A stretch of 12,597 bases of DNA. It comes from CARZYU01 sp964370085. GTDB taxonomy: Bacteria; Bacillota_I; Bacilli_A; RF39; UBA660. Of the stretch, positions 7,097 to 12,597 are shown piece after piece. A program made the position numbers and the translations under genes. The stretch lies in the NCBI GenBank assembly GCA_964370085.1, contig CAYJHI010000033.1:1-12597 (forward strand), written 5' to 3'. Numbering within the stretch: position 1 is the stretch's first letter; each line of letters begins with the position of its first letter. Under the pieces are notes generated by a model. That model did no database searches. It was not told where the DNA came from and was given only the letters and a program-made list of their open reading frames with translations.

Positions 7097-7916
7097 AATT
7101 ATCATATTCATCTAAAAAGTGACAAGTTTCATTATTTTTTTGATATGAAATAATAGTATTTAAGTTTACTTTCTCAACACTTTTAAAAATATTTCCTGTT
7201 ATATATTTACTCTTATCTTCTAGTTGACTGATAAGAGCTTTTATTTCTTTGCGTTTACTGTTGTCTTCTAACTCACTTTTTTCAGTGAATTTGCAAGCAC
7301 AGTTTAAAAAAGTTAAATCATGATAGTTTTTCCAAGAGATTATATCACTTTCTCTTACTAGATATAATGGTCTAATTAACTCCATATTAGCAAAATTAGT
7401 GCTTTTCAACTTAGGCATCATTGTCTTAAACTCTCCACCATATAAAACACTTAGAAGAATAGTTTCGATGACATCATCATAGTGATGGCCTAAGGCTATT
7501 TTGTTACATCCTAATTCAATAGCTTTATTATAAAGACATCCTCTTCTCATCCTTGCACACATGTAACACGGTTTTTCATTATCTAGTTTCATACTAACTT
7601 CAAAAACATCGGTATCAAAGACTATAATATCTATTTCTAATTTTTTAGCATTATCTTTGATTTGGTTTAAATGTTTTTCAGTATACCCTGGATTCATAAC
7701 AATGTATTCTAAATCAAACTTAACATTTCCATGTCTTTGTAATTCTTGAAGTGACTTGGCTAAGAGAAATGAATCTTTGCCCCCTGATATACAAACAGCA
7801 ATTTTATCATTTTCTTTTATCATTTGATAATCACTTATTCCTTTTACAAAAGGACGATATATTTTTTTGCGATATTTGGTAATAATCGAACGTTCTACTT
7901 CTTTAACAAAGTCCAT
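7095..7916 (-). CDS. ttcA: TtcA-like tRNA 2-thiocytidine biosynthesis protein
   Basis: This 273-residue protein is a PP-loop ATP pyrophosphatase of the TtcA family, which thiolates cytidine 32 of certain tRNAs using ATP and an iron-sulfur cluster. The ATP site is SGGKDS (44-49). The cluster ligands appear as CYMC (Cys117, Cys120), followed by ARMRRG as in E. coli TtcA, plus a later Cys206 or Cys208 in NCACK. The block KIALGHHYDDVIET is also typical. It is slightly shorter than E. coli TtcA (about 311). A TTG at 7922 is in frame but has no room for a ribosome site. The ATG at 7916 overlaps the stop of the thioredoxin gene (TAATG) with AAGG six bases upstream, and is preferred. The exact tRNA substrate is inferred from the family. 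Confidence 0.85.
   Translation of the reverse strand: MDFVKEVERSIITKYRKKIYRPFVKGISDYQMIKENDKIAVCISGGKDSFLLAKSLQELQRHGNVKFDLEYIVMNPGYTEKHLNQIKDNAKKLEIDIIVFDTDVFEVSMKLDNEKPCYMCARMRRGCLYNKAIELGCNKIALGHHYDDVIETILLSVLYGGEFKTMMPKLKSTNFANMELIRPLYLVRESDIISWKNYHDLTFLNCACKFTEKSELEDNSKRKEIKALISQLEDKSKYITGNIFKSVEKVNLNTIISYQKNNETCHFLDEYDN
7098..7125 (-). promoter_or_regulatory. Candidate promoter for yfhO inside the end of ttcA
   Basis: On the minus strand TTGTCA (7120-7125) is followed after 16 bases by GATAAT (7098-7103); each matches five of six consensus bases. Transcription would start near 7091, within the 5' arm of the terminator hairpin. A message begun here would lack part of that arm and so could not form the full stem. 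The site lies in ttcA coding sequence and is a prediction only. Confidence 0.4.
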
Positions 7917-8578
7917 TAGCAACCTTGTTCTTCTTCTGTATCACATGCAATATCATAAACTTCCATCATATTTTCTTGATAAATAAGATATAGTTCTTCT
8001 TGTTGTTCTGTGGTTAGAAGATCATCCCCACTCATATGCGTGTCTACTGTAGACATGTGGATATCAGTTACTTCTCCATCCTTTACAAAAACAACTGTTG
8101 GAAAATAAATACGTCTGATTGTATCGTCATTCAACCCATTGTAAACAGGTAATTTATCTCCTAGTTTTTCTACTAAATTATAATATTCTTCTGTTCCTTC
8201 TTTTTCAACTACGATATTTCCATTTTCATCAAGTTTTTTAGTATCTCTGATACTTAGAGCATTAAAGTAATAAATTGTTTCTACTTCCATATCACTTGCA
8301 GCATTTAATAATACTGGTATAGCATTACGACACCATTGGCATTCTGGAAATCCAAAAAGAATTACTCCTGTACCATCTAATACTTCCATAACTTCTTGAT
8401 AATTAGAATATTTAATAGCATTGTCTTCTGATATATCAATATCATGATACTCATCATCACTATTTAGAGCTTCATATTCTTCTTTAAATGCTACTGCATC
8501 TGTCTTTTCAGTATTTTGGTCACATCCTGTAACAAATACTAACATAATAATTAATAAACTAAATAATATTTTTTTCAT
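7916..8578 (-). CDS. Thioredoxin-fold lipoprotein
   Basis: This 220-residue protein begins with a lipoprotein signal peptide: KK, a hydrophobic core, and the lipobox V-T-G-C with Cys19 as the lipidated residue. A thioredoxin-like domain follows, with the strand VILFGF and the redox motif C-Q-W-C (Cys80, Cys83) in GFPECQWCRNAIPVL. Later comes FPTVVFVKDGEV, where IYFP probably holds the cis-Pro typical of the fold. The mature protein is acidic, and its tail carries extra Cys (CDTEEEQGC). It probably acts as an extracytoplasmic thiol-disulfide oxidoreductase tethered to the membrane. Its partner is unknown, and no DsbD/CcdA-type reductant or bacteriocin gene is nearby. The ATG at 8578 has a strong AAGGAG site and a clear sigma-A promoter. 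It shares an overlapping TAATG with ttcA. Confidence 0.82.
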   Translation of the reverse strand: MKKILFSLLIIMLVFVTGCDQNTEKTDAVAFKEEYEALNSDDEYHDIDISEDNAIKYSNYQEVMEVLDGTGVILFGFPECQWCRNAIPVLLNAASDMEVETIYYFNALSIRDTKKLDENGNIVVEKEGTEEYYNLVEKLGDKLPVYNGLNDDTIRRIYFPTVVFVKDGEVTDIHMSTVDTHMSGDDLLTTEQQEELYLIYQENMMEVYDIACDTEEEQGC

Positions 8579-8604
8579 TGTCTTTTCTCCTTCTCATTAT
8601 ATTT

Positions 8605-8633
8605 ATTATAAAATATTAAATTAGATATCGCAA
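8605..8633 (-). promoter_or_regulatory. Sigma-A promoter of the thioredoxin-ttcA operon
   Basis: The minus strand has TTGCGA (8628-8633), a 17-base spacer and a perfect TATAAT (8605-8610). The start near 8598 gives a leader of about 20 bases holding the AAGGAG ribosome site. A terminator for the tRNA-Ser unit lies immediately upstream, so this promoter defines a separate unit. Confidence 0.8.
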
Positions 8634-8656
8634 CTGTTTTTAGAATAATTGGACAG

Positions 8657-8686
8657 AAAAAAACTTAGGATATGATCCTAAGTTTT
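8657..8686 (-). terminator. Strong terminator after tRNA-Ser
   Basis: AAAACTTAGGAT and its exact complement form a stem of up to 12 pairs around a three-base loop (8660-8686). On the minus strand the T residues continue to 8657. This is the clearest terminator in the window. Confidence 0.9.
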
Positions 8687-8696
8687 AATTACAATA

Positions 8697-8787
8697 TGGC
8701 GGAGCAGGAGAGATTTGAACTCTCGCGCCAGTTGCCCGACCTACACCCTTAGCAGGGGCGCCTCTTCAGCCTCTTGAGTACTGCTCC
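8697..8787 (-). tRNA. tRNA-Ser (anticodon GCU)
   Basis: The minus strand folds as a class II tRNA. The acceptor arm pairs GGAGCAG with CTGCTCC. The anticodon stem CGCCC/GGGTG encloses CTGCTAA, giving anticodon GCU (codons AGC/AGU). A long variable arm is present, and the T arm is GAGAG-TTCAAAT-CTCTC. The discriminator is G and the CCA end is encoded. It has its own promoter and terminator. Confidence 0.96.
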
Positions 8788-8806
8788 ATTGACTACTGCA
8801 GTTATA

Positions 8807-8835
8807 ATATTATCTTATTATGAGATAAATGTCAA
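8807..8835 (-). promoter_or_regulatory. Promoter of tRNA-Ser
   Basis: A perfect -35 TTGACA (8830-8835) is followed after 17 bases by TAATAT (8807-8812). It lies between the terminator of the tRNA-Ile-Asn-Glu operon and tRNA-Ser, so tRNA-Ser is its own transcription unit, with about 13 bases of leader for RNase P to remove. Confidence 0.75.
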
Positions 8836-8857
8836 GTATAGTTATGATTTTTACAAT

Positions 8858-8880
8858 AGAAAAAGTTCCCGAAGGAACTC
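8858..8880 (-). terminator. Terminator after tRNA-Glu
   Basis: The minus strand reads AGTTCC-TTCG-GGAACT followed by T residues. This is a six-pair stem (seven with an adjacent G-T pair) closed by a stable UUCG tetraloop. It ends the Ile-Asn-Glu tRNA operon. Confidence 0.8.
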
Positions 8881-8890
8881 TACTACATAT

Positions 8891-8967
8891 TGGTGACCTG
8901 TATGGAATTCGAATCCATGAATGCCGCCGTGAAAGGGCGGTGTGTTAAGCCACTTCACCAACAGGCC
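8891..8967 (-). tRNA. tRNA-Glu (anticodon UUC)
   Basis: The acceptor arm GGCCTGT pairs with ACAGGTC (one G-U pair). The anticodon stem CCGCC/GGCGG encloses CTTTCAC, giving anticodon UUC. The T arm is ATGGA-TTCGAAT-TCCAT. The discriminator is A and CCA is encoded. It is the third gene of the three-tRNA operon. Confidence 0.96.
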
Positions 8968-8976
8968 AAATACTTA

Positions 8977-9053
8977 TGGCGCCTCAACTAGGACTTGAAC
9001 CTAGGACCCCTTGATTAACAGTCAAGTGCTCTAACCAACTGAGCTATTGAGGC
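8977..9053 (-). tRNA. tRNA-Asn (anticodon GUU)
   Basis: The acceptor arm GCCTCAA pairs with TTGAGGC. The anticodon stem CTTGA/TCAAG encloses CTGTTAA, giving anticodon GUU. The T arm is CTAGG-TTCAAGT-CCTAG. The discriminator is G, as expected for tRNA-Asn, and CCA is encoded. Only nine bases separate it from tRNA-Glu. Confidence 0.97.
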
Positions 9054-9061
9054 ACCTATAA

Positions 9062-9138
<77 letters not shown>

Positions 9139-9157
9139 ATTTCTTAAGTACTTATTT

Positions 9158-9186
9158 ATTATATAACATTACCTAAGAAAAATCAA
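9158..9186 (-). promoter_or_regulatory. Promoter of the tRNA-Ile-Asn-Glu operon
   Basis: The minus strand has TTGATT (9181-9186), 17 bases, then a perfect TATAAT (9158-9163). The start near 9151 leaves about a dozen bases before tRNA-Ile. The remaining bases up to 9262 are AT-rich, and I see no gene in them. Confidence 0.8.
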
Positions 9187-9262
9187 TAATAAAATTGCTT
9201 TTTTTTCAGTAACAATAATAGATTACTATATATTTAAGAGAAAATCAAGTCTTTTTTTGCAA

Positions 9263-9297
9263 AATAAAATAACAAATTGCTAATTTGTTATTTTATT
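9263..9297 (-). terminator. AT-only palindromic terminator after the P-type ATPase gene
   Basis: A perfect 16-pair inverted repeat (9263-9278 and 9282-9297) surrounds a three-base loop. The loop holds part of the TAG stop codon at 9280-9282. On the minus strand the 3' arm is T-rich and continues TTTTGC, so the U-tract is partly built into the stem. Most pairs are A-T. Confidence 0.65.
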
Positions 9298-11598
9298 GAA
9301 TATATGTTTTATTAATTTCTCAAATTGTAGATACATGATAAACGATATAATAGCTAAAATTCCGAATACAATCCACTCTTGTATATTTAGATATGTCATC
9401 GCCAATATGTCAGGTATAACAATAACTGTTCCTACTGTTGCTAGAAACATAGTTATTAAGAGACTTATCCTTATTTTATTTAGTGGCCTGCTTATCATAT
9501 ATAATAATTGAAATGATGAGAAGCATGTTATATAGACAACAATTGTTGATCTTGCTATATCATCAAAAGTCATAAAATTATTTAAAATAATTATTAATAC
9601 TATGTTAGCAATTATGGTTAATGATGCTGGTAATGACTTTTGTAAAACATTGTACATGAATTTACCTTTTACTAATTCGTAATTTGGTTCTAAAGCCAAT
9701 ATGAAAGAAGGGATTCCAATAGTTGGTACACTTATTACACTAAGTTGGACCGGCTGAAACGGATATGGCATATTTACAAAAAGAAATATTAGTGCTAGTA
9801 CAGCAGCGTAAACAGTTTTCACTAAAAACAATGCTGCTGATCTTTCAATATTATTTATAGTTCTTCGCCCTTCTGCAACAATATTTGGTATGGCATCAAA
9901 ATCAGAGTTTAGCAGAACAAGTTGAGCAACATTACGAGCAGCATCAGTACCACTAGCAACAACTATAGCACAATCTGATTCTTTAAGTGCTAATACGTCA
10001 TTTACTCCATCCCCTGTCATAGCCACTGTGTGTCCTTGTTTTTTTAGCGCTTTAACTATAATTTTCTTTTGCATTGGAGTAACGCGACCAAAGACATTAT
10101 ATTTTTTAACTGCTTCTTCTATCTTTGACGTTGTATCTAAAGTGGTTGCATCCACTGCGTTTAGTTTTGCTTTTATACCAGCTTTTTTAGCAATGTTTAA
10201 AACAGTGTCTTTGTTGTCTCCTGATATTATTTTAATATCAACATTTTGATTTGTAAAATATTCCAAAGTTTTATTGGCACTCTTTCTGATTTTATCTTGT
10301 ATTAAAAGAAACGCTAAAGGTTTATTAGTCTTTCCTTTTTTCACTAAGACAATTACACGGTACTCTTGTTGATATTTGCTAAGTTCTTCTTGATACTTAT
10401 TTAATTCTTCTTTTAAGATAAACTCGGGCGCTCCTATTAAGTACTCCCCTTCTTTAGTAAAACTGACACCAGAGTACTTTTTTTGTGACGAGAAGTTTTC
10501 TATCTTTTTAACTTCCCAAGCACCTTTATGACTATATTTATCTTTAATGGCAAGGGCCGTAGGATTTTGATCAGTTAAGGCACTAAACATTTCTTTAATA
10601 ATCATTTCATTTTTTTCTTTATCTTCATTTATACTAATTAAATCTACTACTTCCATACTTCCTTCGGTAATAGTTCCTGTTTTGTCTAAACAAATTACAT
10701 CTACTCTAGCAAGTGTTTCAATACAATAAAGTTCTTGTACTAACACTTTTTTACTGGCTAATCTCATAACACTTACTGCTAAAACTGTTGAAGTTAATAG
10801 AATTAATCCTTCTGGAACCATTCCAATTAATGCTCCTACTGTATACACAATTGAATCTGCTAAATTGCCATTTGATAAGGTCATTTGCTTTGAAAACAAT
10901 AAAATTGAAATAGGAAAAATAACGAAGGCAACGGTTTGTACTATCTTGTTTAATGAATTCATTATTTGAGAATTAAGTGGTTTTATATATTTAGCTCCAC
11001 TAGATATTTTAGAGGTATAATTATCTTCTCCTACATTTTCTACTTGTGCTAGGGATTGTCCACTTACAACAAAACTTCCAGACAAAACACTATCACCCTC
11101 TTGTTTAAAGATAGGATCTGCTTCCCCCGTTATAAATGATTCATTGACCTCAATATTACCTTTTTTTATAATACAATCAGTAATTATCTGATTTCCCATA
11201 TTAAGTTCAATTATATCGTCTAAAACAATTTCATTTAGAAAAACTTCTTCTTTGTTTCCTTCTCTTATAACATGAGCTTTGGTTGCTGAAACAACTGATA
11301 GTTTATCAATTACTTTTTTTGAATGCAATTCTTGTAAAGTACTTATCAATGTGTTACAGAATATTACTCCTAAAAAAGTTAGATTTTGATAAGAACCTGT
11401 AAAAAAAATGGCTATTGCAAAGATAATATTCAAGATATTGAATAAAGTAAAGATATTTTCTTTCATTATTTGTTTCTTGGTTTTTGTCGGTACAGAAGTA
11501 TCATAATTATTTAATCCTTCTTCCATACGTGTAGTAACTTGGTCTTTAGTCAAACCTGTTTCTACTGCTGGTTTGAATCTTATTACTTCTTCTTGCAT
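9280..11598 (-). CDS. P-type cation-transporting ATPase (CtpE-like, HAD-IC family)
   Basis: This 772-residue pump is complete. An N-terminal GLTKDQV...GLNNY segment (15-31) precedes helices M1-M2 (about 49-90). The actuator has TGEADP (157-162). M4 carries PEGL (262-265) and LVQE follows. The phosphorylation site is DKTGTITEG with Asp305. The hinge motif is TGDGVND (528-534) and is followed by a six-helix C-terminal membrane part containing PSFILALEPN (630-639). The PEGL plus LVQE and ALEPN pattern resembles Mycobacterium CtpE-type and related Firmicutes pumps linked to calcium. I infer a divalent cation, probably Ca2+, but the ion cannot be proved from sequence. No Cys-Pro-Cys heavy-metal motif is present. 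The ATG at 11598 has an AAGGCGGTGA ribosome site. The stop is TAG, the only one in the window; the others are TAA. Confidence 0.9.
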   Translation of the reverse strand: MQEEVIRFKPAVETGLTKDQVTTRMEEGLNNYDTSVPTKTKKQIMKENIFTLFNILNIIFAIAIFFTGSYQNLTFLGVIFCNTLISTLQELHSKKVIDKLSVVSATKAHVIREGNKEEVFLNEIVLDDIIELNMGNQIITDCIIKKGNIEVNESFITGEADPIFKQEGDSVLSGSFVVSGQSLAQVENVGEDNYTSKISSGAKYIKPLNSQIMNSLNKIVQTVAFVIFPISILLFSKQMTLSNGNLADSIVYTVGALIGMVPEGLILLTSTVLAVSVMRLASKKVLVQELYCIETLARVDVICLDKTGTITEGSMEVVDLISINEDKEKNEMIIKEMFSALTDQNPTALAIKDKYSHKGAWEVKKIENFSSQKKYSGVSFTKEGEYLIGAPEFILKEELNKYQEELSKYQQEYRVIVLVKKGKTNKPLAFLLIQDKIRKSANKTLEYFTNQNVDIKIISGDNKDTVLNIAKKAGIKAKLNAVDATTLDTTSKIEEAVKKYNVFGRVTPMQKKIIVKALKKQGHTVAMTGDGVNDVLALKESDCAIVVASGTDAARNVAQLVLLNSDFDAIPNIVAEGRRTINNIERSAALFLVKTVYAAVLALIFLFVNMPYPFQPVQLSVISVPTIGIPSFILALEPNYELVKGKFMYNVLQKSLPASLTIIANIVLIIILNNFMTFDDIARSTIVVYITCFSSFQLLYMISRPLNKIRISLLITMFLATVGTVIVIPDILAMTYLNIQEWIVFGILAIISFIMYLQFEKLIKHIFNKITN

Positions 11599-11605
11599 AT
11601 TATCA

Positions 11606-11627
11606 CCGCCTTATGGTTATTATATCA
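11606..11627 (-). promoter_or_regulatory. Extended -10 promoter and ribosome site of the ATPase gene
   Basis: The minus strand shows TGA-TATAAT (11619-11627), an extended -10 with a perfect hexamer. The -35 region is a poor match. The start near 11612 would place the AAGGCGG ribosome site (11606-11612) at the very 5' end, giving a leader of about 14 bases. I see no metal-responsive riboswitch in the 92-base gap. Confidence 0.6.
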
Positions 11628-11667
11628 TTATTTAGTATATGTTGGTTGCTTTTTTTAGTTATTATGC

Positions 11668-11692
11668 AAAAAAAAAGACATATTGTCTTTTT
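11668..11692 (-). terminator. Terminator after the TasA-like gene
   Basis: On the minus strand AAAAAGACA, a three-base loop and TGTCTTTTT are followed by more T residues, nine in all to 11668. The nine-pair stem covers the stop codon at 11691-11693. Confidence 0.8.
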
Positions 11693-12302
11693 AACTAGCT
11701 TTTCCATATACGTTTACTGTTACTGTGTAACTTTCAGTACTAGCAGTTGTTATATAATCACTATCCAACCACATTTTAAGTACATAAGTACGTGTTTCAT
11801 TTGTTGTTACAGATCCAGAATACATTACCATTGCTCCTGCTGGTGTTCCAATAGCAGTGCTAGTAGTAATTGGTACAAAATTAGTAGGCGCCATTCTTTG
11901 TACTTCTGATCCCGAAGTTGTTTCTGCTAGATATAACTTAATATCATCGTCTCCTAATTGACCAGTTGGAATAGTTTTCTTAATGGCAGAAATTTCATAA
12001 CCGATTGTTGTTGATCCCGAAATAGATGCTGATATTGTAAATTCAAAAACAGCGTTATCAGCAGTTTGTGCTATACCTGCTCCATCTGCCATAGGTAATG
12101 CATTAGTTATACTAATTCCATCACTTTCTTCTGTATAAGTCATTGTGATAGTACCTGTACTAATTGTATTTTCAACTGTACCTGTCCCAATAAAAGTAAA
12201 TGCAGCGAATGATAATCCTACTACCGTAAACATCAACATCGCTATTGCTAATACTCCTAATACAAGTCTTTTATTATTACCTTTTTCTTTTTGTTGTTCC
12301 AT
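11691..12302 (-). CDS. TasA/camelysin-like secreted protein with SipW-type signal
   Basis: This 203-residue protein has a basic start (KRLVLG), a hydrophobic core at about 13-30, and then GLSFAAFTF (29-37), followed by NTISTGTITM. This resembles the start of TasA and CalY, where a SipW-type signal peptidase cuts near W/F-A-A-F and the mature protein begins with an A-F...TGTL pattern. The mature part is rich in Thr, Ser, Ala and Gly with alternating hydrophobic strands, fitting a beta-sandwich that could form surface fibres. Length is close to CalY (about 197). No SipW, TapA, sortase motif or second copy is in the window, so its fibre role is inference. The ATG at 12302 has a GGAGG site. It has its own promoter and terminator. 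Confidence 0.75.
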   Translation of the reverse strand: MEQQKEKGNNKRLVLGVLAIAMLMFTVVGLSFAAFTFIGTGTVENTISTGTITMTYTEESDGISITNALPMADGAGIAQTADNAVFEFTISASISGSTTIGYEISAIKKTIPTGQLGDDDIKLYLAETTSGSEVQRMAPTNFVPITTSTAIGTPAGAMVMYSGSVTTNETRTYVLKMWLDSDYITTASTESYTVTVNVYGKAS

Positions 12303-12309
12303 TTTGTAT

Positions 12310-12351
12310 CCTCCACTATAATAATTTTATCATATTTATTAAATATTGCAA
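12310..12351 (-). promoter_or_regulatory. Promoter and ribosome site of the TasA-like gene
   Basis: The minus strand has TTGCAA (12346-12351), 16 bases, then TGA-TAAAAT (-10 at 12324-12329), an extended -10. The GGAGG ribosome site is at 12310-12314 and the predicted leader is about 15 bases. Confidence 0.65.
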
Positions 12352-12381
12352 TCTATTTGTTATTTAGTTTTAATAATTGAC

Positions 12382-12402
12382 AAAAAAACAACCTTTCGGT
12401 TG
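12382..12402 (-). terminator. Terminator after tRNA-Lys
   Basis: On the minus strand CAACC-GAAA-GGTTG is followed by seven T. The stem is short but GC-bearing, and is closed by a GNRA tetraloop. Confidence 0.8.
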
Positions 12403-12418
12403 CTTAATTATTCTATTA

Positions 12419-12494
12419 TGGTGGACTGTCAGAGATTCGAACTCTGGACCCACTGATTAAGAGTCAGTTGCTCTACCAACTGAGCTAACAGTCC
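12419..12494 (-). tRNA. tRNA-Lys (anticodon CUU)
   Basis: The acceptor arm GGACTGT pairs with ACAGTCC. The anticodon stem ACTGA/TCAGT encloses CTCTTAA, giving anticodon CUU (codon AAG). The T arm is CAGAG-TTCGAAT-CTCTG. The discriminator is A and CCA is encoded. It forms a single-gene transcription unit. Confidence 0.96.
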
Positions 12495-12509
12495 ATAAAA
12501 GATAAATAT

Positions 12510-12538
12510 ATTTTACCTCATTATGACTGTTTTGGCAA
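12510..12538 (-). promoter_or_regulatory. Promoter of tRNA-Lys
   Basis: The minus strand has TTGCCA (12533-12538), a 17-base spacer and TAAAAT (12510-12515); each matches five of six consensus bases. The start near 12503 leaves about nine bases before the tRNA. Confidence 0.75.
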
Positions 12539-12541
12539 GCA

Positions 12542-12597
12542 CTATTTTGGTCTCTTGGCCACTTCTATGAATTTAGAAAATATCTTTTTACTTGTCT
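12542..12597 (-). CDS. Possible 3' end of a gene that begins outside the window
   Basis: One minus-strand frame stays open for 17 codons from the edge and ends in TAG at 12542-12544. It encodes a plausible basic tail (SKKIFSKFIEVAKRPK). It stops just before the tRNA-Lys promoter, the packing seen elsewhere here. A second minus-strand frame is open for ten codons, so the call is weak. Confidence 0.3.
   Translation of the reverse strand, partial: TSKKIFSKFIEVAKRPK

Noticed and set aside
7917..7922. TTG start of ttcA at 7922
   Set aside because: AAGG would directly touch the TTG, leaving no spacing. The ATG at 7916 is correctly spaced and overlaps the upstream stop.
9187..9262. A second tRNA promoter (TTGATT near 9248) or an operator (AGTAA inverted repeat near 9210-9225)
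   Set aside because: With 17-base spacing the -10 would be TAATCT, only three of six. The inverted repeat has five-base arms, expected by chance in AT-rich DNA.
9296..10249. Plus-strand open frames opposite the ATPase gene
   Set aside because: They are shadows of the conserved ATPase coding sequence.
11599..11667. Metal-responsive riboswitch (yybP-ykoY type) ahead of the cation ATPase
   Set aside because: The predicted leader is about 14 bases and the gap holds no conserved helix. There is no space for such an element.
11613..11909. Plus-strand Cys/Ser-rich 98-residue open frame
   Set aside because: It overlaps the TasA-like gene and its terminator on the other strand. The Cys-rich look comes from antisense Thr/Ala codons.

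Overview
The window comes from a low-GC (AT-rich) Gram-positive, endospore-forming bacterium of the class Bacilli in the broad sense. The evidence is a forespore sigma factor (SigG), the spore protein YunB, a YlmC/YmxH-family protein, the Bacilli-type small proteins YutD and DUF1292 (YrzB-like), strong AGGAGG-type ribosome sites and sigma-A promoters. Very short leaders and terminators that run into stop codons suggest a compact genome, perhaps an Erysipelotrichales/RF39-like gut lineage; that placement is inference. TGA is not used as a sense codon. Every convincing gene, all five tRNAs included, lies on the minus strand, so transcription runs from high to low coordinates.

Layout in transcription order. 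At the right edge there may be the tail of one more gene, then the tRNA-Lys(CUU) unit with its own promoter and terminator. Next come a TasA/camelysin-like secreted protein and a CtpE-like P-type cation ATPase, each with its own promoter and terminator. A tRNA-Ile-Asn-Glu operon follows, then a separate tRNA-Ser unit. A lipoprotein thioredoxin is translationally coupled (TAATG) to a TtcA-like tRNA thiolation enzyme. A YfhO-family membrane protein follows, then sigG-ylmC and yunB. The last part holds a DUF4015 glycosidase-like protein, yutD, an unrecognised 154-residue protein, DUF1292, and the first four codons of another gene.

How the genes work together. The block from 2853 to 4674 is a sporulation module. 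sigG appears to carry a site fitting the sigma-F/sigma-G consensus, and yunB a weaker sigma-E-like site with no Shine-Dalgarno sequence. YfhO, the DUF4015 protein, the TasA-like protein and the lipoprotein thioredoxin all act at or outside the membrane. TtcA and the tRNAs serve translation. I see no prophage, insertion sequence, CRISPR array, toxin-antitoxin pair, defence gene or riboswitch.

I found no clearly new multi-gene system. The observations most worth a second look are regulatory: terminators that overlap stop codons at four genes, a terminator overlapping a candidate promoter just before yfhO, the sigma-F/G-like site before sigG, the possible leaderless start of yunB, and the pairing of an extracytoplasmic thioredoxin with a tRNA sulfur-transfer enzyme.
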